Shown: positions 50,701 through 62,700, counted from the stretch's first letter. The stretch is 64,000 bases of DNA from Bryoerythrophyllum caledonicum (GCA_963971425.1 OZ020517.1:10480501-10544500), one strand, 5' to 3'. Made by a program: numbers and translations. The notes: a model not told the origin generated them from the letters alone.

Positions 50701-53700
50701 TGTGGACTTTAAAAATGCCTTCGGCTCTATTGACCACGCTAGACTTTTAGCCATGATGACAGACCTTGGATACCCCAAAGACGCCACCGCACTAGTGGGA
50801 AATATATACTCCGAATCCTCAACTTCCTACATAGGAGAACACTTTGGTAAAACTAAACCCATAGCCATCCAAAAGGGAACAATACAAGGAGATACCCTAA
50901 GCCCATATTTATTTATTATATTCCTAGAACCACTACTTAGATGGCTAGATAGAGGCAACAATGGATACACATTTGGGACATCACAAACCACCATCAACTC
51001 CACGGCATACGCGGACGACCTTGCGGCCATAACCAACAAAATCAACGCCATAAAAATACAACTTAACAAAATAGACAGGTACTGCAAATGGACAGGTATG
51101 GATGTAGGGGTCCCAAAATGTGCCATCACTGGATGCCTAAATAAATCAAAAACAAACCCCACCGCATTCAAAGCCCTAATACAAACCTCTAACATTAATT
51201 ACCGAAACCAACAAATACCCGTTCTACACCAAAATAAACCATACACATATCTAGGAATAAGTCTTGTCCCCTCCCTAAAATGGAAAACCCAAATTCATGC
51301 CACCACCACAAAATTAATCAAACAATGCAAAGAACTAGTAGCTTGTCCGGCCACTATGAAACAAAAAATAAAAATGATCGACACAGTTTTAAGACTAGGC
51401 GTGGCATACAGCTTCTACGCGGTACCATATTCAATGCCCGCCATAAAAAAACTGGACCAAAAAATAACTACCACACAAAAAGCTGTATGCGGCATGCCAA
51501 AATGTATGTCTAACATAATTACCCAACTACCACACAACCTCTTTGGACTAGAAGCCTTCTCACTAAAAAACGCATACCTTAGATGCATAGGAGAACAACT
51601 CCAGAACGCTCTAAATGACAGTGGCAGACTTGGGAAAATATACAAAGGCCTAACACATCACATCCTCGCACAATATGGGGGGGCAGAAAACATACCTAGA
51701 ATAAAAAAGACAAATTGTACAAGATCACCGATAACACGTACCTTCTTCTTACTAAAACACGTAGCAAAAGTCCACCTAAAAAGCACTCTCCCCAACTTTC
51801 TTACAGAACCAACAACACTAGAAAAAGCTTGGACTCTTGAAACACAAAACCACAATACACTCAACACACAATTATCTCAAAAGTTATTACAAAAACTCCT
51901 AACAAAAAATATCTACAAACTAAAACAAATCTCCCTACCCAACGGAACACACATCATGAACAATGAAGAATTTAAAACCTACCCCTTCACCCCATCAAAA
52001 CTTATTAAAAGTGCCCTAAAAATAGCACGACAACTCTTTTGTCACCCAATATATCCCCCGCCACCCAATACACATACCAATACACATACATACTCTCATG
52101 CAATTAGAGACCCATTCATCACTATAAACAATGACATCACCCCAAGAAATATCACCACACAACCGATCCACCCTCCCCACTCCCACCCACACCACCCCCA
52201 CCCCCCAAACCACATCCTCAAAAACCCCACCACCTATCCCATTAAGAACATCATACACCACGAATACAAGGAAAAAATAGATAAAAACCAAGTAGAAAAT
52301 AATTACACTAGATATCTATGCCAATGGACTCACAATAACCACACTTACAACAAATGGCTCCCCCAAAGAAACCTCTTCCCAAGACACAACCAAAACACCA
52401 TTTCACATAACACAAATAAATTGACACAATATTATCAAAGAACTCAACACAAATTCTACACCGAAATTATCCAAGTTCACCACCCACAAAACCAACCCCA
52501 AGACACAAGGTCCGTCACCCCACCCACAATAATCCCCCTACTAAACATCTACACAACGGAATGCAACTCCGAAAAAGACACTCTTACCTCATCTAACACA
52601 ATAAAAATTGACAAAGACCAAGCACACTTATACGAAGAAGATGGAAGGCATCTTTTTACCATCCCAATCACTAGGCTCACATGGTTGTTGAACCAATACA
52701 ATACTAAACTTCAAACCCCTACAAACATTGAACCAACAACCCAACCGTTCGAAACCGAAGTCATTTGGCTATACCAAAGATACGAATATAGATTACCAAA
52801 AAATAACCCCCTTAAACTTACACAATATACACTACCCATACCTATACTTAATTCACTAATCTCCACATTCAACATCCAACACTCATATTTCTCCTCCCCC
52901 GTCACATGCCCCACCAAACTCAACAAATTTTACTCCCCCTTTGAAAGAGATAAAATATTCGGATCACTAGGCAAAGCCTTTGACCACAAATGGATAGGTA
53001 ATGGTATGGCCCACCCACACAATGAAGAAGAAACACAACAAGCTCTACATTGGGCCCGCCTCGCGGCCAAACATGACCCAAACCACACCTCCACCCTAAT
53101 CATAACCCCAGACAAAAACTGGTACGAAAATCATAATCCACACTCGGGCCCCTTTCCCGATACACACATCATCACAATATTTGAAGCCGATTCAATAACA
53201 TATGAAGAACCCACCATCCCACTAGATCTAAAAAAACCCAGAATTGAATCATCCACTCTACAAATAATATGCATCCACCACCAAAATCATACTCTAGGCA
53301 CACAAGAACAACTAGAAGAACTCTCTTCCATAGCAAAGACTCTAAATGTACAGTGGATACTCACAAAATTGGCCCCACCAACGCCAATGCAAACACCCGT
53401 CAACAGAAGCAAAAAATGGTCAAAACTACACTACAATAACAATACACTAAATTACACCTTAACACCCCACCCCTCCTGGAGTATCAAACTAACACCCCAC
53501 CTAAATTTAACCCCGAATATAGCTACTATACTAATGGCTCCTTTAAACCGCCAGAACAAATTAGCCCAGGATCTTGGCGCAGAGAAAAAGCCGGTTATGG
53601 AATATACAACGCTACGAAAGAAATCAAACTAGCCAAAAGAATACATGAACTGCAAAATATCCTCAGAGCAGAACTAATGGCCATCCACAAAACACTAGAA

Positions 53701-54987
53701 ATCGTCTCAACAAAATACAACAATGAACCGGTGCACATATTTACAGATTGCATTAACGCACTATATTTATTAAACACCCAAATAACACATCCTACCCTCC
53801 ATAATAGTCACCCCGACCGAATCATACTAGAATCAATGGTCCAAATGATACTAAAAAGAGAACAAATTACAACCCTCCACAAAGTCCGAGCCCATGCTAA
53901 TATTGATGGCAATGAACAAGCGGATAAACTTGCAAAAGAAGGAAGAGAAAAATCACATAAAAATGCCAAAGACCCACATGAACACGCCCATGCTACCCCT
54001 TACTATTTCCAAAAAGAAGATTGGCCCTCCAAAGAAGACACCCCCGATAAAGGCCCAGTCAGATTCCTGAGCAAATACCTCAAAAAACAAGACCTACATA
54101 ACAATCTTGACACAATCACAAACAACTTTCCTAACATAGAAAAGTGGACTAACAACAATGACATAGACAATGAACTCTCTACAAATTTTTGGAAAAACCC
54201 CATCATCACCGATTCACAAATAACATGCCTTATCAAATTCCGTACCGGTCAATATATGGGAAACGCCCGTAAACAACTCTTCTTTGGAATAGAAAGATTT
54301 CCATCCATAACATGCCCCATATGCCCCTCAACGGACCCCGACACATGGCTACATGTTCTACTCAAATGCCAAAACCACCACATACACTCTCTAATTGTTA
54401 AAAGACATAACAAAGCGGTATGGGAAGTCCAAAAACTAATCACCTCCTACAATAAATCGAGATGTTTTATATTAATGAATGCCGGCACTTTCAATAACAA
54501 TCCACAAGAAAATACGGTCCCCCCGTGGCTACTCCCATGCTCATGTACGACCCAAAGATGTCATTGCAACGCCCGGCTCAAACCGGACATCCTTTGTGTC
54601 AAAGGTTTACCATACAATGATCCACCACCCGATAACGTCAACCAAGACTACACCATTCAATTCATTGAATTCACATATTGCAACGATAGATTTTCCCTGG
54701 AAACAACCCAAAACAAAATAGACAAATACCAACCCCTTATTGACGACATCATCGCCCTCGGATGGAATGTCGACCCCCTTATGGTAATCACATCCGGCGC
54801 TCGGGCCACCACCTTTATCCCATCTATGAAAACTCTAGAAGACACCTTCAAGATACCCATTGAAACAATTAAAACATCCTTTAAAAACATTAACACCATT
54901 GCTATCCAACATGCCATGTCCATTCTTCTACATAAACGCAAAATCGAAAACAACCAAGCCCTCCCCGATACACAGGACCCCCCCTAA
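47716..54987 (+). pseudogene. LINE ORF2 polyprotein, broken (copy C)
   Basis: The first open frame is 47716-48615 with a canonical 2A motif at 47944-47967; its first ATG (47968) immediately follows the motif. A frame change near 48550 leads into the AP-type endonuclease (TWNASSL near 48620; QETK near 48707; GEFN near 49090, where copy A has GDFN; SDHSP near 49342), with stops near 49152 and 49170. After a one-base loss near 50290, one 1,091-codon frame (50357-53632) holds the RT (YVDFKNAFGS, QGDTLSP, YADD) and a linker. Another shift near 53480 precedes RNase H (YYTNGS; copies A and B have YYTDGS), then the CCHC finger (near 54311), RHN, KPDI (54580-54591), FIEF and KIDKY (to 54729), ending 54987. 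The polyprotein is decayed, but the RT and restriction-like parts are the best preserved of the three copies. Confidence 0.88.
47944..47967 (+). other. Canonical 2A-like ribosome-skipping motif (copy C)
   Basis: LLILIGGDIETNPGP then Met matches the full D-(V/I)-E-X-N-P-G-P consensus with the usual hydrophobic lead. Skipping would occur between the last Gly and Pro, separating an N-terminal A/C-rich-encoded peptide from the endonuclease/RT polyprotein. 2A-like motifs are known near the N-termini of APE-type LINE proteins in other organisms. Function here is inferred. Confidence 0.85.
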
Positions 54988-55272
54988 ATTCTCCCCCCGC
55001 CTTGATTTTCATGATTAGTTGGTTTTAAGGTTTTTGACTACTTGCCTGGTTTGTGGTTAGTTCGTTGGCTAGTTGCTTGGTTTGTGATTGGTTGGTTGGT
55101 TGATTGACTTGTGGTTCTTTGGTTTCTTGTTACATAGTGTCTACTCTCGAGAGAGGGAAGTAGTTCCAGCTCACTAATTCCTTGCCTTGTGGGCATGGTC
55201 TTAGTAGTGGAACGAACAGACACTTTATTCACGCCGGCCTCCTTCGGAGACCGGCGTTCTTCTTTCTTTCTT
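54988..55272 (+). other. 3' UTR of LINE copy C
   Basis: Closely similar to 17788-18071. It ends in a hairpin (55233-55255) and a short TTC/TTTC tail, then the target-site duplication. Confidence 0.8.
55233..55255 (+). other. Conserved 3'-terminal hairpin (copy C)
   Basis: gccgg and ctcc pair with ggag and ccggc around a TTC loop, with a single C/A mismatch. It is the best-paired version of the three. Confidence 0.75.
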
Positions 55273-55285
55273 TACATAAGTATAC
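55273..55285. repeat. Target-site duplication of nested LINE C, 3' side
   Basis: Identical to 45710-45722. The first T could also belong to the tail. Confidence 0.85.
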
Positions 55286-55413
55286 TATGGTATATTTTCA
55301 TTTTTTCTTGTAGATATATATATTTTTTTATTTTTTTATTTTTTTTGTATTAATATACGTTTTAGTGTATATATACACTATGACTTGATTATTTGTAGTG
55401 TTGTTTAACGCTA

Positions 55414-57002
55414 TTAGTTTGACGTGTCCATCTTGTTTTCAATGACTCTTTGCTCCCGTTCCGATGCTTGAGTTTCCGCTGCCATGATGGTTGCAATGAG
55501 TTGAGATAGTAGAGTGGACATTTCTCCCCTTAGGGATTTCACCGTGTTCGCTTGCACCAAGTCCGCATATTGTCTTGCTTCTTCCACAATTTCTCCTTTC
55601 ATGGTCTTCATTTCTCTTCAAAGTTGTTGTAGGGTGACGCCATTATTTTTGTTTGGGCCATTTTCCATGGCAATACTGCGTTTGCTACAACCGAGTTAAC
55701 ATCCGTGAATCCTAATCTGGTTAATTCGTCCGCACTAGGTTTGTTACTACTATCCAAGCTTTTGGGGTGGGGGTGAACATGATGTACTTGCCATCTAGTT
55801 TTTTGTTTTGTTTGACATATTTTTTATACACTGCTGCATTTAGACACTCAATGTTGCAAGTCCCTACATGTCAGCCATGTTCGAGTTTGAAGAATGTATC
55901 GATCACATTCTCTTCCCCAAGTATGGACTTGATCCCATCTACTATTTCTTTTTCACTTTTTGTTTTGTTGAGATTTTTTGCAATGAGAATTAAACAATTC
56001 TTTTTTGCGATCTCATCCTCATCCATCTTTCGGGTAGCAAAGACCGGTACAAAGATCTCATTATCAAATGAGACTTTGTAGTCCTTTACTTTGGCCGCTT
56101 GCACTGGAGAGGGAGTTTTGACCCATGCGAATTCAAAAAATCCTTTCTATTCTACCCCTGTTACTTCAAAGTCATATCTTCTTTTCGAAACCATCTCTCA
56201 CAATCTCGACATGCAAGTCATATGGTTCTCTATTGACAAGACTAGGGCCAAAATTTTTTACTGATAGGAGGTGTGAAAAGGCCAAGGTGTCGTATGATTT
56301 GCATACTTTCCCTTTGTGGGGGATTCCTTCATTCAAAGTAAGAATGAAAGGTCTTAACCCTAGCAATAGCCCTTTTCCATCCCTTTCAGGATCTATTAGA
56401 TGTAATTTAATGACTCCATTCCATTTTTTGGGCTGATGAAAGCAAAAGATGGCTATTGGTTCACCTATCTGGGTACCAAGGGGGATTCCCATGTCTTTTA
56501 GCCTTGCTTTTGTCATGTCTAGCAGAACCTCTTTTGTCCATATTTGATCACCAAGTTCAAAGTGAATTGATACTTGGTAATCCAAGGCAAAGCCATCTTC
56601 ATCCACCTCAACTTCACTTAGGAGTTGGGTGAGATTGAAGTGGTTGCCAACCTTCCCATCGGATCTTTGTGAGATCCATTCCTCTTGGGGAACAAATGGG
56701 GAAGAGGGCATGGCTTCAAAGCTTTCAGCTGCTTCTTTTGGATTTAAACCATTTTTTACTAGTTCTTCTAAGGCAATTATAGGTACTTTTGGACTGCCCC
56801 TATTTTTTGCAAGAATATTCATCATATTAAAACCTAACCAGTATTTGGTGTGAGGCAAACTTGTTGCCTTCACCTTTTTCTGGGTGGTACTTGCAACAAC
56901 CATAGCATTTTGAGATTCATTCATGGCATGTGGATTTTTCTCAACTACTAATTCAACAAACAATCTTTTTGAGGGGGTGGCCATAGTTTGGGGTTGAGCC
57001 AT
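55414..57002 (-). pseudogene. LINE ORF1 protein, broken (copy B)
   Basis: It is homologous to the ORF1 at 7702-9336. The start is placed at ATG 57002 because MAQPQTMATPSKRLFVELVV aligns with that protein's N-terminus. An upstream in-frame ATG at 57893 would add about 297 residues with no counterpart. Shared blocks are YWLGF, IHFE, KLHLIDPE, GLRPFIL and GKVCKSY. The frame breaks near 56170. The RRM-like region continues in another frame (56104-55871) and the C-terminal coiled coil in a third (55611-55414). Identity to copy A's ORF1 looks much lower than for ORF2. Confidence 0.75.
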
Positions 57003-59409
57003 GCTATAAATGTCAAAAGCAAGGATGTCACTAAAAGTATTGTAGAAGTTTACTACAGTATTTCCCCTTATCGCCTTGTCTTTAGCTCCTTCCCTCAATA
57101 TGTATTGTGAGCTTGTTGGAGCTAATGTGATCAAGAAGGAATATGCAATAATTAGATAGATGATATGCAAGCAATTGACTTGACCCTTGTTTTCTAAGAG
57201 TTCTAATTGAGAAGGACTAAGATAGTGATGTTTAGTGACTTTTATCCATATACATACATGAGAGGTGGCAAAAAAGTGGTCACCTCCCCAAATAAGTAGA
57301 TTTGATATTAAGACTTGTGTAAGTGACAATAGGTTTGCATAATAAACCCAGTCATAGAGAAAACTAACAAGCTGTGAGGGGAGTAATAGTGAGCTGTGAC
57401 CTGGATGCGTAGTCTCTTGGTTATCAAGGGTACCTGGAGTTAAGTCGTTGTGGCCGAATAATTGGGCTGTCTTCCACGACTTTCTATAAGCTGAGGTTGG
57501 GGCAACACCGTCGTGGTGGAGTTGGGGAGTTGCCTCATCGTTCTTCTTTTCTACCTCAGTAAGTTCGCAGCTCCTACTATCCCAGGGTCTTGTGCTCTTC
57601 GCCGCTTCTTTCCCTCCCAAGGTTTCTGTGTACTCCGAGCTTTTGCCTCCGTCTTCTTCTCCCTTCAAGTCGCTTGTGTCTTGTGTGCCGGTTATTTTTC
57701 TGGGGCGGTAGCCGTCTTCTTTCTCCAAGGTTTCTGCGGCCTCCAACCCCCTGCGTCGCTTCCTAGTGGGCGCCGACCTCCTTATTCTGCAATCACCTGC
57801 ACTTGCCGCCTCCGAGTCTTTCAGTTGGTTCTCAATTACTACTCTAGGGCAGTCTCCAGCGCCTTTCTTCTGGGTTTCAGCGGGCGCCGTCATGCGATTG
57901 AGGTGAGCTCCAGTTCCTCCGGCTTTCGGATCGTTGTTCTTCTGAAGCGTAGCTGTTTCTCCGCAACGGTCTTGACGGAATACAAAATCAATCTTGACGC
58001 TTCTATTGTTGGCAGCTTTGTTCTTCCGTTGGTGGCGCTATGGTGGTGTGCTGGAGGCCTGAGTGTAGCTTCCGCTCTTGCGGGCTCGAGTTGTTCGGAT
58101 CTAAGAGTCGGGACTCTGAGTTTGGGGGGCGGGTGCTTCAGTTTCGGCGAGCTCTAGTTGGTTTCGTGCAGCTTATTGCTGCTCTCTGGTAACGCTCGTC
58201 TTCTCTCTGTCACTACACGTCTTTGATTGGAGTCCTTCCTTCCAGCGTGCCAATGTTGTCTTTGGCTTCTACACTGCGACTTTTTTGAGCTTCTGTACTC
58301 ATTCGCTCTGGTTGGGGTTCCCAAGTTAAAGGGGTTAGTGTATAGGTGAGGGCTATGAGCAAGATTTAAGTTCCTAAGCAGTAATATGCATGTGAGAAAG
58401 CGGTAGGGTTTGTGAAATGAAAACAAAAAATCAAGAGGTAAGGTAAGAAGTGCTCCACTATGGGAGGGCGTTGGATCCTTCTAGGCCTGCAACTCGGTAG
58501 GAGAGGGCGGCGCTCCTCCGTTGACGCTTGCTACTCAGCAGATGGGGATTTGTCCGGCTGAGTACTTGCTCCGTGGTGACTTCTCTTGGCTGGAGCTTGC
58601 TGCTTGGTAGATGGGGAGGCCTCGTGCTGCTCTTGTGTACTCTGTATATGTTGGGCTATGTCTCCCCGGATTGAGATCGCTTTCTCCCAAGAGAAAGTGT
58701 GTGTAGCAGAGCAAGGGTGGGGTGATTGAGAAGAAGATGATTTCTTCAAGAAAGGTTGGTGTGTTTTATACCTTTTGGAATGTTCTTGGAATGTGATGAA
58801 TTTGTCTATTGATGTTGGATGCGTTTCGCTTACATCTTGCTGGCGGCTAGGGTTGTATGTTGGTGCTGGTCGTACGATTGGATCTTGACGGTTGGGTTTA
58901 AGATCTGAACTTGCTGTTGTCTTCACTTGGTCTTTTTTGAGGACTTCGGCGTTAGGGTTTTGTCCAGTCTTGTTTATCTTGATGTCTGATTTGTTGAATC
59001 TGTTGCCAGCACGATCAAGGTGCCGTTGTGATGTCCTGGTGGCTAGAGTGATGATCATTCTGCTGCAGTTGTTAGTATATTTTGGTGGGGGAGAAATGCA
59101 CAAGGGAAACCATGGAATAGGTGTGAGAGAACTTACCTGAGGTTGTGCGTACCTGTGTCCTAGATTTGATCTAGGATCTTGATCTTCATGGTGGTAGCAT
59201 GTGGTTGATGTTGTTGTTTGTTGATGTTGGTGTTGGATTTCTTTGTGTGGTGTTGGTGGCTGCGTCCTTTGTTGTTGTTGCTGATTAATGCTAGTCTTGG
59301 TATATGTTGGTGGTATTGTCCCAAGTTGAGGCTGCGCACTGCTATTGGCCTGTTGTTAATGCTGCTGATTATTGACCAGCTTGATATTTGTTGATGATGT
59401 TGTCTCAGG
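57003..59409 (-). other. 5' region of LINE copy B
   Basis: The minus strand has several long open stretches (57893-57003; 58426-58154; 59103-58531) in different frames without recognised domains. They are treated as leader sequence. A role in expression is possible but not visible. Confidence 0.45.
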
Positions 59410-60750
59410 TTGAGGCTGCCCTCTGCTAGTGGTCCACTGCTGCTGCTGCCAAGTGTTGGTGTTTCTCTTCTTCTGCTACTGCCGAGTGTTGGTGTTCATC
59501 TTCTTTTTATGCTTCCAAGTGTGAGCGGACATCTTTTGCTGCTGCTGCCAAGTGTTGGTGTTTGTCTTCTCCTGCTGCTTCCAAGTGTGAGCAGACATCT
59601 TTTGTTGCTGCTGCCGAGTATTGGTGTTTCTCTTCTTCTGCTACTGCCGAGTGTTGGTGTTCGTCTTCTTTTGATGCTTCCAAGTGTGAGCGGACATCTT
59701 TTGCTACTGCTGCCAAGTGTTGGTGTTTGTCTTCTCCTGTTGCTTCCAAGTGTGAGCGGACATCTTTTGCTGCTGCTGCCAAGTGTTGGTGTTTGTCTTC
59801 TCCTGCTGCTTCCAAATGTGAGCGGACATCTTTTGCTATTGTTGCCGAGTATTGGTGTTCGTCTTCTTCTCCTGCTTCCAAGTGTGAGCGGACATCTTTT
59901 GCTGCTGCTGCCGAGTGTTAGTGTTCGTCTTCTTCTGCTGCTTCCAAGTGTGAGCGGACATCTTTTGTTGTTGCTGCCGAGTGTTGGTGTTCGTCTTCTT
60001 CTAATGCTTCCAAGTGTGAGCGGACCTCTTTTGCTGCACCAACCAAGTGTTGGTGTTCGTCTTTTTCTGTTGCTTCCAAGTGTGAGCGGACATCTTTTGC
60101 TACTGCTGCCGAGTGTTGGTGTTCGTCTTCTTCTGTTGCTTCCAAGTGTGAGCGGACATCTTTTGCTATTGCTGCCGAGTGTTGGCGTTCGTCTTCTTCT
60201 AATGCTTCCAAGTGTGAGCGGACCTCTTTTGCTGCACCAACCAAGTGTTGGTGTTCGTCTTCTTCTGTTGCTTCCAAGTGTGAGCGGACATCTTTTGCTA
60301 CTGCTGCCGAGTGTTGGTGTTCTTCTTCTTCTGTTGCTTCCAAGTGCTAGTGCTCGTCTTCTGCTTCTGCTACCAAGCGCTAGTGCTTGTCTTTTGCTTC
60401 TGCTGCCAAGTGCTAGTGTTTGTCTTCTATTGCTGCTGCCAATTACAGGTGGTTGTTTGCTGCTATTGCCAAGTGCTAGTGTTCGTCTTCTACTATTGTT
60501 GCCAAGTGTTAGCGTCGATCATTTGTTGCTGCTGCCAAATGCTAGCATCCATATTTTGCTGCTGCTGCCAAGTGCTGGCGTCCATATTTTGTTGTTGCTG
60601 CCTAGTACTTGTGTTCGTCTTCTGTTGTTGCTGCCAATTGCTAGCGTCCATCTTCTGTTGTTGCTGCCATGTGTTAGTATTCGCCTTCTGCTGCTGCCAA
60701 GTGTTAGTGTTCGTCTTCTGTTGCTGCTGCCGAATGTTGATGGTTAGCTG
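59410..60750. repeat. ~60-bp minisatellite in LINE B 5' region
   Basis: About a dozen copies of a ~60-66-bp unit carry aagtgtgagcggacatcttt (near 59518, 59685, 59748, 59813, 59879, 59946, 60074 and others). Each is made of two related ~30-bp halves ending in ctgctgctgcc-like sequence. From about 60340 a shorter ~30-bp form takes over. Unit lengths are mostly multiples of three, so long frames stay open on both strands (plus: leucine-rich repeats; minus: 20-residue acidic/histidine repeats). No evidence for translation was found. Confidence 0.8.
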
Positions 60751-61406
60751 ATATTGCCACCGGTTGTTGATCTCCTTGACATCTGTGTTGTGATATTGAC
60801 TGGTGCGCGTTGAGAGATATTGGTCCTTCTTGGTTAGGTCTTGTGTCTCCTCTTCCTTAGGTCGTTGGTGTTTCCAAAGCATACTCTTTATCTGTGTACT
60901 AATTGTACAATAAAAACAAGTGTGAAAGCAACAATTGTAAATGGATGGAATGCAAAAAGGTGAGAGAGAAAGTGTATCTGACTGTCTTGAGTGTCTTGGA
61001 GGCTCGTGGTTGTCTCGTTCTTGCTTGTGTTTTCCTCGCATACTTCTGTTGATCTTGTGTATCATCTCTCTTTGCTGAATGTGACCCGGTGTGGCTGGTT
61101 CAAGTGTGGAGTGTGTCAATATCCTCTCCTGGTTTAGATCTAGATCTAGATCTGGATCTTGTGGTGAAGGTTGTGGGTCAGTTACTACTGGTCTAGTCCA
61201 ACACAAGGGCCCGCTGCAAATCTACCAAATAGGCCATATCACTAATCTCCAGCAACCTTCTTGCACAAGTCCATCTAATCCATTCCAACGCCCCTTCCCA
61301 ACACATGTATATACTCACAACGCTTTTCAACAAATAATGACATTCACAAGTGGGCTTCCGAGTAAGGTCCAACACCTTTTACTGCCTTGTGGGCCAAAAT
61401 TTGTCT
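60751..61406 (-). other. 5' end of LINE copy B
   Basis: The boundary is set by the 10-bp duplication at 61407-61416. There is a (gatcta)n-like run near 61136-61158. It is not similar to the 5' ends of copies A or C by eye, so the 5' boundary is less certain than the 3' one. Confidence 0.5.
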
Positions 61407-61416
61407 AAACCATAGT
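61407..61416. repeat. Target-site duplication of LINE B, 5' side
   Basis: aaaccatagt, identical to 38220-38229. Confidence 0.65.
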
Positions 61417-61429
61417 CACTATTAGTATG

Positions 61430-62160
61430 GAATAAGAATTTTTGAACCTCGACTCATTGCACAATTTTTTTGAATATGCTACACCCCTTGTCTACCTCTA
61501 AAAACCAAATTACTACACAAGATCTAAATCCAATACCATCATGTTAAGCATGTTGTTAGTTCTTCGGTGAAATAGCATATCAATCCAAGTCAATTATTTT
61601 CACACATTGTCACACATTTTCGGCCAAGGTACCAAAAAATCTTCTACCTTTCCACATAAAACTTTGAGATCTTCGTATGATTCACTTTTGATTTTTCCTA
61701 CAGCATTATGTGATGTAAAACTTCTTATTGACCATTTGGATTCTCATTTAAAACAATATCTAGTTCCCCAAAAAATTTAACGTGAATTGAGAATTTTTGA
61801 ACCTCCACTCATTGCACAATTTTTTTGAATATGCTACACTCCTTGTCTACCTCTAAAAATTGGTACATATCAATCAAACATCATGCTTAACATTATGGTA
61901 ATTAATTGAGACCCTTTAAAATGCAAAAATTGGACAACAATTGACGTCAAAGTCTGCTGATCCAGAAAACGCAGGGATGAAAATGAGCCTTTTCTCTACT
62001 TCAACATTATAATCTTTCAATCCGTGCGGTAAAACTTTATGAAATTTTGTGAGTATATTATTTAGTAAGTCATTATTGAGATCCTACGGTTAAAACTACC
62101 AAAAAAACTTCATTTTTTTCCCTTTCTAATTGCACTAAAACAAGCATTTTTAACGATTCT
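61430..62160 (-). repeat. Partial, internally duplicated copy of the 32135-33088 element
   Basis: The stretch ccgtgcggtaaaactttatg near 62022 and the Phe-like text gaatttttgaacctc (near 61435 and again 61793) are inverted matches to 32260-32560. The segment around ttgaacctc...cacaatttttttgaatatgc occurs twice. The terminal repeats were not found. Confidence 0.6.
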
Positions 62161-62343
62161 TGGTTGAGATATTCTCTACATCATTTATGGACCAAGGTAC
62201 TTGGGGTATCAATATCAAGGGTATCACCACCAGGGTATGACTTACTTAGCACCATAACCGGTTATCAACTAAGGTATCAATTTCGGATATCAATTTAGGG
62301 TTTTGAATTAGGGTTTTGGAATTGAGGGTATCAATAATGGATA
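62161..62343. repeat. Degenerate ggtatcaat repeats
   Basis: The phrase ggtatcaat or ggatatcaat occurs about six times without a regular period. Confidence 0.45.
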
Positions 62344-62399
62344 TCAATTCTTTGGACCTTTGGATAGTCGTAGGAGGGATGTACACGCGCACACCCGTG

Positions 62400-62700
62400 C
62401 CATAGTTGTGAGGGAGGCTGGAGTGTGAGAGAGAGGGTTTGGAGGAGGGAGAGGCGAGTGACTCGGTGAGAGGCTTGTGGGTTTGTGAGAGAGGGGCTTG
62501 TGAGAGGGCTTGTGGGTTTGTGAGAGAAGGGCTTGTGAGGAGAGAAGAGTTGTGAGGGAGAGGAATAGAGGGGAGGTGTGAGGAGAGAAGAGTTGTGAGG
62601 GAGAGGAATGGAGGGGAGGTGTCAGGGAGAGAAGTTGTGGGCGGCTAGGGTTTGGGAGAGAGAAGGAGAAAAGTTTGGGAGGTGTGAGGAATGGAAAAAA
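62400..62700. repeat. G/A-rich tandem repeats
   Basis: Repeats of gtgagagaggggcttgtg are followed by two direct copies of a ~46-bp unit (gaggagagaagagttgtgag near 62538 and 62579). The minus-strand open frame over this block (62790-62344) is low complexity. Confidence 0.6.

Larger units (their letters stand above)
45723..55272 (+). mobile_element. LINE copy C, Dualen-like, nested in LINE B
   Basis: This is a 9.55-kb non-LTR element with an exact 13-bp target-site duplication and a family 3' hairpin and tail. It carries a leader, a hexanucleotide-repeat stretch, the ORF2 polyprotein and a 285-base 3' UTR. It has no recognisable ORF1, unlike copies A and B, so it is either a deletion derivative or one that uses ORF1 protein in trans. 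It must be younger than copy B, which it splits. It has three frameshifts and two stops in ORF2. Confidence 0.88.
38230..61406 (-). mobile_element. LINE copy B, split by nested LINE C
   Basis: On the minus strand it runs from a repeat-rich 5' region (61406-57003) through ORF1 (57002-55414), an A/C-rich spacer split by copy C at 45723-55272, ORF2 (about 45378-38527) and a 3' UTR ending in the family hairpin and tail. Without C and one target duplication it is about 13.6 kb. It is flanked by a 10-bp duplication. Order, strand and the precise fit at the C insertion show that the ORF1 and ORF2 parts are one element. It is inactive: ORF1 and ORF2 contain many frameshifts and stops, and the reverse-transcriptase core is deleted. 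Confidence 0.75.

Noticed and set aside
57513..58157. 214-codon plus-strand frame
   Set aside because: It is antisense to LINE B and has no recognised domain. The composition looks like a shadow.
59410..60747. 445-codon plus-strand leucine-rich open frame
   Set aside because: It is produced by a tandem repeat with unit length divisible by three, starts at a TTG, runs antisense to LINE B, and equivalent frames are open on the other strand.
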